This document shows, piece by piece, positions 34,481-43,914 of a DNA stretch of 64,000 nucleotides. Within the stretch, counting starts at the first letter, position 1, and each line of letters begins with the position of its first letter. The DNA is taken from contig NZ_FNES01000017.1 of NCBI RefSeq assembly GCF_900100195.1, positions 1-64,000 on the forward strand, given 5' to 3'. Below the pieces are notes generated by a model, which saw only the letters and a program-made list of their open reading frames with translations, did no database searches and was not told the origin of the DNA. The position numbers and the translations under genes are program-made. This DNA is from Billgrantia gudaonensis. GTDB lineage: Bacteria; Pseudomonadota; Gammaproteobacteria; Pseudomonadales; Halomonadaceae.

Positions 34481-35805
34481 ATGCTCCCGTTCCCCTGCCT
34501 GGCGCGCCCCAGCGCATTGCCATCGTGGGCAGCGGCATCAGCGGCATGGCCGCCGCCTGGTATCTCAACGCCCATCACGAAGTCACGCTCTTCGAGGCCG
34601 CTGACCGTCTGGGCGGCCATACTGCCACCGTGGATGTGAGCGTCGGGGGCCGTGACTACGCCATCGATACCGGCTTCATCGTCTTCAACGACCGTACCTA
34701 CCCGCATTTCCGCACGCTGCTCGCCGAACTCGGCATGGCCAGCCAGCCCACCGAAATGAGCTTCTCGGTACACGAGACCGACCGCGACTTCGAATACAAC
34801 GGTCACACCCTGGGCACGCTCTTCGCCCAGCGACGCAACCTGCTGCGACCGCGTTTCCACCGCCTGCTGGCCGATATCATGCGCTTCAACCGCCGTGCGG
34901 TGCGCGACCTGGAAGACGGCCAACTGACCGATACCCTGACCCTTGGCGAATACCTCATCGCCGGCGGCTACGGCAACGACTTCGCCAGTCGCTACCTGCT
35001 TCCCATGGGGGCGGCCATCTGGTCGGCCAGCCTGGCCGATCTGCGTGCCATGCCAGCCCTGTTCTTCGTCCGCTTCTTCCATCACCACGGCTTGCTGTCC
35101 CTCAGCAACCGACCGCAGTGGCACACCCTGGTGGGTGGCTCGCGGGCTTACGTTCCGGCATTGACGGCGCCCTACGCGCAGCGCATCCGCCTGGCCACAC
35201 CGGTGCTCGGCCTGCGCCGACTGGCCGACGGCATATCCCTGCGCACCGCCTCGGGCAACGAACGCTTCGATCAGGTGGTACTGGCCTGCCATGCCGACCA
35301 GGCCCTGGCGCTGCTCGACGATCCCAGTCCGGCGGAGCGCGACATCCTCGGCGCCTTGCCCTATCGCGACAACCAGGTGGTACTGCACACCGATACTCGC
35401 CTGCTGCCGCGCCGACAGCGCGCCTGGGCGAGCTGGAACTACCGCCTGGACGGTCGAGGCGAAGGGGCTCGCGTTTCGGTGACCTACGACATGAACATCC
35501 TGCAGCGCATCGATGCCCCCGAGACGTTCTGCGTCACCCTCAACGACAGCGCAGCCATCGACCCGCGACGCGTGCTGGGGCGCTACACCTATGCCCATCC
35601 CCAGTTCAGCCGCGCGGGGCTTGCCGCCCAGGCACGCCATGCAGAAATCTCGGACACGGCACGACGCACCCACTACTGCGGCGCCTACTGGCGCAACGGC
35701 TTCCACGAGGATGGCGTGTGGAGCGCCCTGCGCGTGGCCAACGCGCTGGCGGTCACCGCCATGCCCGGCCGACGCCCAGCGATGCCGCTGGAGACGACAT
35801 CGTGA
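34477..35805 (+). CDS. FAD-dependent amine-oxidase-like protein (COG2907)
   Basis: A 442-residue flavoprotein with the FAD-binding IAIVGSGISGMAAAWYL and LFEAADRLGGHTATVDV motifs, then VDTGFIVFNDRTYPHF-type sequence (here AIDTGFIVFNDRTYP). These are hallmarks of COG2907 proteins found next to cfa-like and DUF1365 genes. The C-terminal YCGAYWRNGFHEDGVWSALR is the second flavin-contact region (key G, E, D residues). It is related to phytoene desaturases and polyamine oxidases, and an acyl-chain desaturation or oxidation role fits the operon. It overlaps the SDR by 4 nt and the DUF1365 gene by 1 nt. Confidence 0.92.
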   Translation: MNAPVPLPGAPQRIAIVGSGISGMAAAWYLNAHHEVTLFEAADRLGGHTATVDVSVGGRDYAIDTGFIVFNDRTYPHFRTLLAELGMASQPTEMSFSVHETDRDFEYNGHTLGTLFAQRRNLLRPRFHRLLADIMRFNRRAVRDLEDGQLTDTLTLGEYLIAGGYGNDFASRYLLPMGAAIWSASLADLRAMPALFFVRFFHHHGLLSLSNRPQWHTLVGGSRAYVPALTAPYAQRIRLATPVLGLRRLADGISLRTASGNERFDQVVLACHADQALALLDDPSPAERDILGALPYRDNQVVLHTDTRLLPRRQRAWASWNYRLDGRGEGARVSVTYDMNILQRIDAPETFCVTLNDSAAIDPRRVLGRYTYAHPQFSRAGLAAQARHAEISDTARRTHYCGAYWRNGFHEDGVWSALRVANALAVTAMPGRRPAMPLETTS

Positions 35806-36575
35806 TGGCGTCTCCTCGCTCCCGACTCTATCGCGGCACCCTGCGCCATCGCCGTTTCGTGCCCCTTCATCATGCGTTCCACTATCGGCTGTGGATGTTG
35901 TGGCTCGACCTGGACGAACTGCCGGGACTGTTCGACGGAGTACCCGGCTTCAGCGCGCGACGCCCCGCCCTGGCACGCTATCGCCGCGAGGACTACCTGA
36001 GCCCCCATGGGCCTGCGCTGGCCGAAGTGGCGCGCAGCGAGGTCGCTCGTCAACTGGGCAGCGCCCCGGCCGGGCGAGTGTGTCTACTCACCCAGCTACG
36101 CACCCTCGGCTCGGGCTTCAACCCGCTATCGCTCTACTACCTGCACGACGAAGCCGATCAGTTGCGTGCCGTGCTCGGCGAGGTGACCAACACCCCCTGG
36201 GGGGAGCGTACCCGCTACGCCTGTGCCGTGGATCCGCGACGGCACAGCCATGGTGCCCAGTTTGCCAAGGCGCTGCACGTATCGCCGTTCCACCCCATGG
36301 ACATGACCTACCGCTGGCGTTTCAACACGCCAGGAGAAGCCCTGCTGCTGCATATGGAGAACTGGAAGGCGGGAGAGCGCCATTTCGATGCCACCCTGAC
36401 GCTGACCGGGGCGCCGGCCACCCGCCGTGCACTGCTCGCCGCCCTGGCCAGCCAGCCCGCCATGAATTTCGCCACGCGCCTGGGTATCCACTGGCAGGCG
36501 CTGCGCCTATGGCTGAAGGGCGTACCGATTCATGACCACCCCGGTCCTGCGCCGGCCAAGGAGACGACACGATGA
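35805..36575 (+). CDS. DUF1365 family protein (COG3496)
   Basis: A 256-residue protein starting MASPRSRLYRGTLRHRRFVP. It has the DUF1365 motifs HHAFHYRLWMLWLDLDELP, RLCLLTQLRTLGSGFNPLSLYYLHD-type sequence (here LGSGFNPLSLYY), EVTNTPWGERTRY and KALHVSPFHPMDMTYRWRF (His/Pro/Tyr-rich). The ATG at 35805-35807 overlaps the previous stop (TGATG). The biochemical role is unknown. The family is almost always encoded with COG2907 and Cfa-like proteins, which implies a joint step on phospholipid acyl chains. The last codons overlap cfa by 4 nt (ATGA). Confidence 0.93.
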   Translation: MASPRSRLYRGTLRHRRFVPLHHAFHYRLWMLWLDLDELPGLFDGVPGFSARRPALARYRREDYLSPHGPALAEVARSEVARQLGSAPAGRVCLLTQLRTLGSGFNPLSLYYLHDEADQLRAVLGEVTNTPWGERTRYACAVDPRRHSHGAQFAKALHVSPFHPMDMTYRWRFNTPGEALLLHMENWKAGERHFDATLTLTGAPATRRALLAALASQPAMNFATRLGIHWQALRLWLKGVPIHDHPGPAPAKETTR

Positions 36576-37840
36576 CCACCCTGCGCACTGCCACCTCACG
36601 CTCCCCATCAACGGCTCGTGAGCGCCTGTCGCGCTGGCTCAAGCCCCATCTTCTGGCCACCCTCGATCGTCTGGAGGGCGGTCGGATCACGCTGATCGAG
36701 GGCAGCGACTGTCATCACCTGGGCCAAGGCGGCGAACTGAACGTCACGCTGGTGGTACGCGAACCCAGGGCCTGGCGGCGGCTGGCTCTGGGCGGCAGCG
36801 TCGGCGCCGCCGAGGCCTATATCGACGGCGACTGGGAAGTCGACGACCTGGTCACCTTGGTTCGCCTGTTCGCGCTCAACCTCGAGCGGGTCAATGGTGA
36901 GCTGGAAACCGGTACGGCGCGGGTGGGGCGCTGGCTGCTGGGGGCTCTCCACTGGCTGCAACGCAACACGCCGGCCGGCGCCAAGCGTAACATCGCCGCT
37001 CACTACGACATCGGCAACGACCTGTTCGCGACCTTCCTCGACCGCGAGCACGCCATGTACTCCAGCGCGCTCTTTCCCCACCCCGCGGCCAGCCTGGAAG
37101 AGGCCTCCACCCACAAGCTGGACCGGCTCCTCGACCGGCTCGACGTGCGTGCCGAGCACCACCTGCTGGAGATCGGCACCGGCTGGGGCGGCTTGGCCAT
37201 CCACGCAGCAAGAACCCGCGGTTGCCGGGTCACCACGACGACGATCTCCGACGAACAGTACGCCTTCGCCGCGCGTCGTATCGAGGAGGAGGGTCTGGGC
37301 GAGCGCATCACCCTGCTCAAACGGGATTACCGGGAGCTTTCCGGTCGCTACGACCGATTGATCTCGGTGGAAATGATCGAGGCGGTGGGCCACCACTACC
37401 TAGCGACCTATCTAGCGACCCTCGACCGCCTGCTCAAGGACGACGGCCTGGCCATGCTGCAGGCCATTACCATCCGCGACCAGCGCTACGCCGCCGCTCG
37501 GCGCGAGATGGACTTCATCAAGCGCCATGTCTTTCCTGGCGGCTTCCTGCCCTCGCACCATGCCATTCTCGCCGGCCTGGCAAAGCGCACGTCGCTCAAC
37601 GTGCTGTCGCTGGAAGAAGTCGGCCCACACTATGCCCGCACCCTGCGCGAATGGCGCCACCGCTTCGAATCCAACCTGGAGCGCATTCGGCGGTTAGGCT
37701 ACGACGAGCGCTTCATTCGCCTGTGGCGCTACTATCTCTGCTACTGCGAAGGGGGATTTCTGGAGCGCACCATCGGTACCTGCCACCTGCTGCTGGCCAA
37801 GCCCAGAGCCCGGCCGGCACCGCTCAGCGGCGCAGTTTGA
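36572..37840 (+). CDS. cfa: Cyclopropane-fatty-acid synthase-like methyltransferase
   Basis: A 422-residue SAM-dependent methyltransferase of the Cfa/COG2230 family acting on unsaturated acyl chains of membrane phospholipids. The motif-I SAM loop is LEIGTGWGG (199-207), preceded by NIAAHYDIGNDLF, and ISVEMIEAVGHHY follows. Of the E. coli bicarbonate-site residues, the Glu (270) and Tyr (354) are kept. The Cys is Ser (165, in YSSALF) and the His is Gln (297, in LQAITI). Plant-type cyclopropane synthases share a Gln here, so the product could be cyclopropane or a simple C-methylated chain. It is not necessarily the cell's general Cfa. It overlaps DUF1365 by 4 nt. Confidence 0.9.
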   Translation: MTTLRTATSRSPSTARERLSRWLKPHLLATLDRLEGGRITLIEGSDCHHLGQGGELNVTLVVREPRAWRRLALGGSVGAAEAYIDGDWEVDDLVTLVRLFALNLERVNGELETGTARVGRWLLGALHWLQRNTPAGAKRNIAAHYDIGNDLFATFLDREHAMYSSALFPHPAASLEEASTHKLDRLLDRLDVRAEHHLLEIGTGWGGLAIHAARTRGCRVTTTTISDEQYAFAARRIEEEGLGERITLLKRDYRELSGRYDRLISVEMIEAVGHHYLATYLATLDRLLKDDGLAMLQAITIRDQRYAAARREMDFIKRHVFPGGFLPSHHAILAGLAKRTSLNVLSLEEVGPHYARTLREWRHRFESNLERIRRLGYDERFIRLWRYYLCYCEGGFLERTIGTCHLLLAKPRARPAPLSGAV

Positions 37841-37846
37841 GGCGCG

Positions 37847-38329
37847 ATGGCAATGCCCGTGATCGTCAACCTGATGGCTTTTCAGGTCGGATGGTTCACC
37901 TGCGTGCTAGGCGGTTCGAGAGCAGGGGGGATCGTGGTCGCCCTCATCCTGGCAGGGCATTGGCGCTGGCTGGCGCGCCCGGGAGAGTGGCGTTGGCTGG
38001 TCGGCTTTGCCGGCTTGGGATTCGCGGTGGAGACGGCTCTGACGCTCGGCGGCGGCTATGACTTCGGCACGCCCCCGCGCGTACTGCCACCGGCCTGGCT
38101 GTGGCTGCTATGGCCGCTGTTCGCCACACTGCTCCACCACGGCCTGGCCTGGCTATGGCACCGTCCCTGGTTGGCCATCGGGGGCGGTGCGCTGGGCGGC
38201 ACGACCTCCTATGCCGTGGGGGCACGGCTGGCCGATGTGGAGCTGGCCGTCTGGATGCTACCCGTGCAAGCTGTGCTGTGGGGCGCCCTCTGTGGATGGC
38301 TATGTCGACGGCTGGGAACCCAGCGCTGA
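37847..38329 (+). CDS. DUF2878-family membrane protein
   Basis: A 160-residue integral membrane protein with five or so hydrophobic segments, starting [23 protein letters not shown]. The conserved [11 protein letters not shown] start and [16 protein letters not shown] motif (Glu/Thr/Asp) fit DUF2878. It lies 6 nt after cfa and is the last gene of the operon. No function is known; its constant company with Cfa-like genes suggests a role in the same lipid modification. Its 3' end overlaps the convergent GGDEF-EAL gene by 30 nt. Confidence 0.85.
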   Translation: MAMPVIVNLMAFQVGWFTCVLGGSRAGGIVVALILAGHWRWLARPGEWRWLVGFAGLGFAVETALTLGGGYDFGTPPRVLPPAWLWLLWPLFATLLHHGLAWLWHRPWLAIGGGALGGTTSYAVGARLADVELAVWMLPVQAVLWGALCGWLCRRLGTQR

Positions 38330-40168
38330 GACATCGGCGCGTTGGGCATCGGAGGCCTGCTGCCATTGATCGATCAGCGCCTGGGCCGGTGCCGGACGGG
38401 CGAAGAGGAAGCCTTGAACCAGGCTGCAACCGGCCGCGTTCAGGAAGTCGAGCTGCTCCTGGGTCTCGACCCCTTCGGCGATGACGTCCAGCTCGAGGCC
38501 GCGCGCCATGGCCAGGACGGCACTCACGATGGAGGCATCGGCGGCGTCATCGGGGAGCGAGCGGATGAAGGCACGGTCGAGCTTGATCTTGTCCAGGGGC
38601 AGGTGCTTGAGATAGGAGAGCGAGGAGTAGCCGGTGCCGAAGTCGTCGATGGCGATACGATGCCCGCGGGCACGCAGCGCCTTGAGTCGCGGCACGATAT
38701 CCCCCGCACGCTCGTCGAGCAGCACCGACTCGGTGATCTCGAGCCCGAGTTGGGACGCCGGAATGCCGTGGCGAGCCAGCCCCGAAGAGAGCGCCGATTC
38801 GAGCTCGCCCTGGAACATCTGGATCGCCGAGATGTTGATCCATACCGGCAGCGCCGGCAAACCCAGCTCCCGCCAGCGCGCCATCTGCGCCAGCGCCTCG
38901 TCGATCACCCAGTTGCCCAGCGGGCCCATCAGGCCATGGCGTTCGGCCAGTGGGATGAACTCCCCCGGCGACACCATGCCGTGCTCGGGATGGCGCCAGC
39001 GCAGCAGCGCCTCCATGCCCACCACGCCACCGTCATGAGTGCGATGCTGGGTCTGGTAGTGCAGTTCCAGCTGATCGCCGGTAGCCAGGGCGTCACGCAA
39101 CGCATAGACCAGCGCCATGTGGGGGCTGTCCTGGACGTCGAGGGCCGGACGAAAGCGCTGACTGAGATTACGGCCATGGCGCTTGGCGGCATACAGCGCC
39201 GACTCTAGGCGCTGGAAGAGCACGCCGGAATCGCGACCGTCCTCCGGAGCACGGCAGCTACCGATGGAGAGCCCCAGGCGCAGCGTGCGGCTGGCCACCT
39301 CGAAGGGCTCGCTCAGGTACTGACGCAGCCCGGACACCCATTTGTCATGGTCGTCGAAGGTGGTCGTGCGGATGACCAGGAACTCGTCACCGCCCAGTCG
39401 CCCCACCACGCCGCCGGCCACGTGACGCGCCAGTCGCTGACCGAAACGGGCCAGCAGTCGGTCGCCCTGCTCGACACCCAGGCTGTCGTTGACCGACTTG
39501 AAACCGTCGATGTCGACGATGGCCATGTCGAGACTTTCGCCGGCGCGCAGGTGGCGCAGCCGCGAGGTCATCAGGTCGTGCAGGCGGCGACGGTTGGGCA
39601 GGCCGGTGAGTGGATCTTCGAAACCGATGCGACGCAAGTCCTGTTCGCGCGCCTTGTGCACCGATATGTCGCTGAACGTGCCGACGTAGTGAGTGATCCG
39701 CCCTTGGCGATCGACGATGGCCTTGAGGCGCAGCCACTCGGGATATTCGTCGCCCTGCTTGCGACGATTCCATATCTCGCCCTCCCAGCGCCCCTTGGTT
39801 GCGAGGGTCTGCCACAGCCTCTGGAAGAATGCGCTGTCGTGCCGCGCCGCCGCCAGGTTGGCGGCATTGAGCCCACGCACTTCGTCTTCGCTGAAGCCGG
39901 TGATGCGAGTGAAGGCTGGATTGACGGCCAGGATGCGGTTGTCGGCATCGGTAATCTGCACCCCCTCCTCGGAGAGCATCAATGCCTGCTGCATCAGTTC
40001 GGCATTCTGTCGATCGCGTCTCAGTTGCCGCCAGGTGTCTACCAGACCCAGCACCACCACGCCCACCGCCACCAGCCGCAGGCCAGGCGACGGCAACCAG
40101 ACGCAGGCCGGCAAGGCTGCCAGGGCGAGCCAGAAAAGGGGGCGATTGAGGGTCAGCGAAGGCGCCAT
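38300..40168 (-). CDS. PAS-GGDEF-EAL c-di-GMP protein
   Basis: A 622-residue protein with two N-terminal hydrophobic segments (about 10-45) and a PAS domain ([19 protein letters not shown], then [15 protein letters not shown]). GGDEF and EAL domains follow, the former with intact [10 protein letters not shown]. The EAL domain carries [32 protein letters not shown] and [10 protein letters not shown]. All catalytic motifs are complete, so either activity is possible. The layout matches the many PAS-GGDEF-EAL proteins that tune biofilm and motility. It overlaps the end of the DUF2878 gene tail-to-tail by 30 nt. It is divergent from fabA across a 246-nt gap in which I see no clear operator. Confidence 0.93.
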   Translation of the reverse strand: MAPSLTLNRPLFWLALAALPACVWLPSPGLRLVAVGVVVLGLVDTWRQLRRDRQNAELMQQALMLSEEGVQITDADNRILAVNPAFTRITGFSEDEVRGLNAANLAAARHDSAFFQRLWQTLATKGRWEGEIWNRRKQGDEYPEWLRLKAIVDRQGRITHYVGTFSDISVHKAREQDLRRIGFEDPLTGLPNRRRLHDLMTSRLRHLRAGESLDMAIVDIDGFKSVNDSLGVEQGDRLLARFGQRLARHVAGGVVGRLGGDEFLVIRTTTFDDHDKWVSGLRQYLSEPFEVASRTLRLGLSIGSCRAPEDGRDSGVLFQRLESALYAAKRHGRNLSQRFRPALDVQDSPHMALVYALRDALATGDQLELHYQTQHRTHDGGVVGMEALLRWRHPEHGMVSPGEFIPLAERHGLMGPLGNWVIDEALAQMARWRELGLPALPVWINISAIQMFQGELESALSSGLARHGIPASQLGLEITESVLLDERAGDIVPRLKALRARGHRIAIDDFGTGYSSLSYLKHLPLDKIKLDRAFIRSLPDDAADASIVSAVLAMARGLELDVIAEGVETQEQLDFLNAAGCSLVQGFLFARPAPAQALIDQWQQASDAQRADVSALGSQPST

Positions 40169-40414
40169 GTAGGTTCCCGGTAGGCGGCGATGAGCGCAGG
40201 ATAACGCGTCACGGCAAGACGTCGTGAGTAGAGAACGGTATCGTCATCTTGCGCCAATACTTTACCCTCTGGGCCGAGTGACGTCATGCTGGCGTGCATT
40301 CGCCCGTCACCGCCAGTAGACTAGGCGGGGCTGTCCGGGCGGGGCAGCCGCCTGCGCCATGCCGCACCCGATGCCCGCGGCAGGCCCACGACAACTGCGA
40401 CTCGGAACGACTCA

Positions 40415-40930
40415 GTGACCAAGCAACACTCTTTCGAACGCGAAGAACTGCTGGCATGCTCGCGCGGCGAGCTGTTCGGTCCCGGCAATGCCCAGCTGCC
40501 GGCCCCCAACATGCTGATGCTCGATCGCATCACGCACATCCATGAGCAGGGCGGCCAGTTCGACAAGGGCGAGTTGATCGCCGAACTGGATATCCATCCC
40601 GATCTGTGGTTCTTCGCGTGCCACTTTCCCGGCGACCCGGTGATGCCCGGCTGCCTGGGGCTGGATGCCATGTGGCAGCTGGTCGGTTTCTATCTCGGCT
40701 GGCTCGGCCACCCCGGGCGCGGTCGCGCTCTGGGCTGTGGCGAGGTCAAGTTCACCGGCCAGATCCTCCCCGAGGCCGACAAGGTCAAATATCATATCCA
40801 TATCAAGCGCATCATCACGCGGCGCCTGATCCTCGGCATTGCCGACGGCATGGTGTCGGTGGATGGCCGCGAGATCTACCAGGCCCAGGACCTGCGTGTC
40901 GGCCTGTTCACCTCCACTGCGAATTTCTGA
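40415..40930 (+). CDS. fabA: 3-hydroxydecanoyl-ACP dehydratase/isomerase FabA
   Basis: Introduces the cis double bond in anaerobic unsaturated fatty acid synthesis by dehydrating and isomerising C10 acyl-ACP. The catalytic pair His70 ([14 protein letters not shown]) and Asp84 (LGLDAMWQ) sit at the E. coli positions. Length is 171, normal. The start is a GTG at 40415-40417, giving [20 protein letters not shown]. It forms a two-gene operon with fabB 13 nt downstream, as in Pseudomonas. I looked for a FabR or FadR palindrome upstream and did not find one. Confidence 0.97.
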   Translation: MTKQHSFEREELLACSRGELFGPGNAQLPAPNMLMLDRITHIHEQGGQFDKGELIAELDIHPDLWFFACHFPGDPVMPGCLGLDAMWQLVGFYLGWLGHPGRGRALGCGEVKFTGQILPEADKVKYHIHIKRIITRRLILGIADGMVSVDGREIYQAQDLRVGLFTSTANF

Positions 40931-40943
40931 TCAGGAGGCTTCC

Positions 40944-42161
40944 ATGAGACGAGTGGTAGTCACTGGCCTGGGCATCGTATCCTGCCTGGGCAACGACCGG
41001 GAAACCGTCGTCGAAGCGCTCAGGAACGGGCGCTCCGGCATTCGCTTCAAGGAGGAGTACGCCGAACGAGGCTTCCGCAGCCAGGTCGCCGGTGTCGTCG
41101 ACATCGACCTCGACGCCCTGATCGACCGCAAGTTGCGCCGCTTCATGGGCGATGCTGCGGCTTACGCCTATGTTTCCATGGCCCAGGCCATCGAGGATTC
41201 GGGCCTCACGCCCGAGCAGGTGTCCAGCGAGCGCACCGGACTGATCGCCGGCTCTGGCGGCGCCTCCAGCGCCAACCAGGTAGAGGCTGCCGACGTGATG
41301 CGCGAGAAGGGCCTGCGCCGCGTGGGACCCTACCGGGTCACCCGCACCATGGGCAGCACCGTTTCCGCCTGCCTCGCCACGCCGTTCGCCATCAAGGGCG
41401 TCAACTACTCGATCTCCTCGGCCTGCGCCACCTCGGCACACTGCATCGGCAACGCCATGGAGCAGATCCAGATGGGCAAGCAGGATGTGGTCTTCGCTGG
41501 CGGCGGCGAGGAAGAACACTGGACGCTCTCCTGCCTGTTCGATGCCATGGGAGCGCTGTCGACCCACTACAACGATGCGCCCGACAAGGCCTCACGCCCT
41601 TACGACCAGGCCCGAGACGGTTTCGTCATCGCCGGCGGCGGCGGCATGCTGGTCCTCGAGGAACTGGAGCACGCCAAGGCGCGCGGGGCGACGATCTACG
41701 CCGAGCTGGTCGGCTATGGCGCCACCTCCGACGGCCACGACATGGTCGCTCCCTCCGGCGAGGGAGCAGTGCGCTGCATGCGTCAGGCGCTGGCCACCGT
41801 GGACGGCGAAATCGACTACATCAACACCCACGGAACCTCGACCCCGGTGGGCGACGTCGCCGAGCTCAAGGCGATCCGCGAGGTGTTCGGCGACTCCACA
41901 CCGGCGATGAGCTCCACCAAATCGCTGACCGGCCACTCCCTGGGTGCCACCGGCGTGCAGGAGACGATCTACTCCCTGCTGATGATGGAGCAGGGTTTCC
42001 TGGCCGCCTCGGCCAACATCGAGAACCTCGATGAACAGGCCGAGGGCTTCGACATCGTCGATCGCTGCCGCGACGGCGTGGCCGTGGAGCGCATTCTCTC
42101 CAACAGCTTCGGTTTCGGCGGCACCAACGCCTGCCTGGTGCTGCAGAAGTACCGCGACTGA
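40944..42161 (+). CDS. fabB: 3-oxoacyl-ACP synthase I FabB
   Basis: Elongates cis-3-decenoyl-ACP, the committed step to unsaturated fatty acids. The catalytic Cys161 is in [12 protein letters not shown], the two His residues are in [12 protein letters not shown] and [12 protein letters not shown], and the [12 protein letters not shown] tail is present. The ATG at 40944 has AGGAGGCTTCC upstream and gives 405 residues, the usual length. The fabA-fabB pair supplies the unsaturated chains that the Cfa-type operon 4 kb away would modify. A strong terminator follows. Confidence 0.97.
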   Translation: MRRVVVTGLGIVSCLGNDRETVVEALRNGRSGIRFKEEYAERGFRSQVAGVVDIDLDALIDRKLRRFMGDAAAYAYVSMAQAIEDSGLTPEQVSSERTGLIAGSGGASSANQVEAADVMREKGLRRVGPYRVTRTMGSTVSACLATPFAIKGVNYSISSACATSAHCIGNAMEQIQMGKQDVVFAGGGEEEHWTLSCLFDAMGALSTHYNDAPDKASRPYDQARDGFVIAGGGGMLVLEELEHAKARGATIYAELVGYGATSDGHDMVAPSGEGAVRCMRQALATVDGEIDYINTHGTSTPVGDVAELKAIREVFGDSTPAMSSTKSLTGHSLGATGVQETIYSLLMMEQGFLAASANIENLDEQAEGFDIVDRCRDGVAVERILSNSFGFGGTNACLVLQKYRD

Positions 42162-42184
42162 GCCGCCGGCTGATCGCGGATGAC

Positions 42185-42214
42185 GGAAAAGGCGCCCCGC
42201 GGGGCGCCTTTTCC
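42185..42214. terminator. Terminator of fabAB
   Basis: A perfect palindrome, GGAAAAGGCGCCCCG / CGGGGCGCCTTTTCC, starts 24 nt after the fabB stop. The right arm ends in TTTT. It also faces the convergent acyltransferase gene (stop at 42245), so it may serve both strands. Confidence 0.85.
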
Positions 42215-42244
42215 ATGTTCGACCGGGCCGCCGGATCCGCGGAC

Positions 42245-43006
42245 TCAGACCACGGGCTTCTCACTGGCGGCGATATCGGCCCTGACCGGCCGCGGCACCT
42301 CGGAGATATCGCCAAGCTGAGCCTCGATCCAGGCCTCCACGTCCTCGAGTACCGACTCGGGCGTCCGAGAGTCGGTGGAAATCGGTTCGCCCACGACCAG
42401 GCGCAGCGTGCCGGGATTCTTCACCCAGTGCCGTCCCGGCCAGCGCTCGCCGGCATTGTGGGCCACCGGCACCACCGGCACCCCGGCACGGCAGGCGATC
42501 ACCGCACCGCTCTTGTTGTAGCGCTTGCGGCTGCCCGGCGCGACCCGCGTTCCCTCCGGAAAGATCAGCACCGACAACCCCTCTTCCAGCCGCTGTTTGC
42601 CCTGGATCAGTACCTGCTTCATGGCCCGCGACGGCCGGGAGCGGTCCAGCGCGATGGGGTGCAGCAGGCGCAGTCCCCAGCCGAAGATCGGGATGTTGAG
42701 CAGTTCCTTCTTGAGCACCGTGCACACCGGCGGCTTGAGAAGCTGCAGATAGACGGTTTCCCACTCGCACTGGTGGTTGGCGAGTATCACGCAGGGACCG
42801 TCCGGCAGCCGCTCGCGGCCGTGGAACTCGTAGCGTACGCCGCACACCAGGCGAAACCAGGCGATGATGAAGTGGTTGTATAGGTTGAGCAGACGGTAGC
42901 GCGACTTGAGCGGCAAGAACGGGGAGGGCGGCAGGAACAACAGGCCGCAGACCAGCATGGCGACGAAATAGCCAATGTAGAAGACCACGCTGCGGATGAC
43001 GTTCAT
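42245..43006 (-). CDS. 1-acyl-sn-glycerol-3-phosphate acyltransferase family protein
   Basis: A PlsC-family acyltransferase of 253 residues with an N-terminal membrane segment (VVFYIGYFVAMLVCGLLF). The catalytic box is NHQCEWET, an HX4E form rather than HX4D. The FPEGTRV motif and the VPVVPVAHNAGE block are intact. HX4E variants are usual in the branch of this family found in Pseudomonas and relatives (for example HdtS-like proteins). It would make phosphatidic acid in the inner membrane. It may be a secondary plsC, since the main gene could lie elsewhere. It overlaps the epimerase-like gene by 4 nt. Confidence 0.9.
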   Translation of the reverse strand: MNVIRSVVFYIGYFVAMLVCGLLFLPPSPFLPLKSRYRLLNLYNHFIIAWFRLVCGVRYEFHGRERLPDGPCVILANHQCEWETVYLQLLKPPVCTVLKKELLNIPIFGWGLRLLHPIALDRSRPSRAMKQVLIQGKQRLEEGLSVLIFPEGTRVAPGSRKRYNKSGAVIACRAGVPVVPVAHNAGERWPGRHWVKNPGTLRLVVGEPISTDSRTPESVLEDVEAWIEAQLGDISEVPRPVRADIAASEKPVV

Positions 43007-43890
43007 GACTGGGCATTACCTTCGTCTGGCACCGGTCCACGTGCCTGCACCCACTCGTCCAGCATGCGCCCCACTTCCAGCCGCCAGGGGCGCTGGTGCA
43101 CGCCGAACGCTTCGAGCACGCGACGACAGTTGAGCACGCGGCGCAACGGCTGGTCATGATGGTGTTTGAGGGGTTTGACCTCTCCCAGAGAGGGCCTCTC
43201 ACCGAGCCCTTCCAGGCGAGTCGCCAGTTGGGTACGCACCATGGACGCGAAAGTGTAAGCGCTCACTGGCTCGGTACCCGCCAGGTGGTAAGCTCCCCAG
43301 GCCTGGGAGCCACAAGCCAGCTGATGGAGCATGCCGACCAGCGCCATGGCCACGGCGTCCGCCGAGGTGGGGCAGAAGATCACGTCCTGGGCAGCGCGCA
43401 CGGGATCGCCGGCCATCAGGCTGTCGATGAGTCCACCCAGCCAGGCATGACTGCCCTCCAGGGCAAACAGCGGACCGAGGCGCACGATCAGATGATGCGG
43501 ATGGCCGCTGCGAATGCGATCGCCGATAGCGATCAGCCGCCGCAAGCTCTCGTCGCGCGGTGCCGGGATGACGTGTTCGTCGATGGGGGCATCGAAGCCA
43601 TCCTGATAGAGCTGATCGGAAACGCACCACACCAGGGGCGTCGCAGTTTCCTGGCAGGCAGCCAGGCAATCGTCCACTCCTTCGCCATGGGCGATCACCG
43701 CGGCCGGCTCGATATCCATGGGGCCGGAGAGAGGCGGTATGATCACTGCATCCGGTGCCAGCTCACGCAGCTTCTCCGCCGACACCGACAGCCCCGGCTC
43801 GATGATCAGCTCGGTATCGCTGCGCTGATGAGCGACTCGCGCCAACGCCAGGTTCAGGCAATGACCGGCATCCAGTATCAGCAGCTTCAC
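43003..43890 (-). CDS. RmlD/NAD-dependent epimerase-like protein
   Basis: A 295-residue protein of the extended SDR/RmlD type. MKLLILDAGHCLNLALARV fills the first strand and helix, VIIPPLSGPMDIEPA stands where substrate loops occur, and VRLGPLFALEGSHAWLGGLI matches the RmlD middle region. The glycine-rich GxxGxxG dinucleotide motif is degenerate (LDAGHCLN), and a YxxxK pair is not clear, so it may not be an active reductase. It lies 24 nt downstream of ssb and overlaps the acyltransferase start. The function is unknown. Confidence 0.75.
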   Translation of the reverse strand: MKLLILDAGHCLNLALARVAHQRSDTELIIEPGLSVSAEKLRELAPDAVIIPPLSGPMDIEPAAVIAHGEGVDDCLAACQETATPLVWCVSDQLYQDGFDAPIDEHVIPAPRDESLRRLIAIGDRIRSGHPHHLIVRLGPLFALEGSHAWLGGLIDSLMAGDPVRAAQDVIFCPTSADAVAMALVGMLHQLACGSQAWGAYHLAGTEPVSAYTFASMVRTQLATRLEGLGERPSLGEVKPLKHHHDQPLRRVLNCRRVLEAFGVHQRPWRLEVGRMLDEWVQARGPVPDEGNAQS

Positions 43891-43914
43891 GCTTCCCCCT
43901 CGACGTCCCGACGA

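Noticed and set aside
40169..40414. FabR or FadR operator upstream of fabA
   Set aside because: No palindrome resembling either consensus was found in the 246-nt gap.
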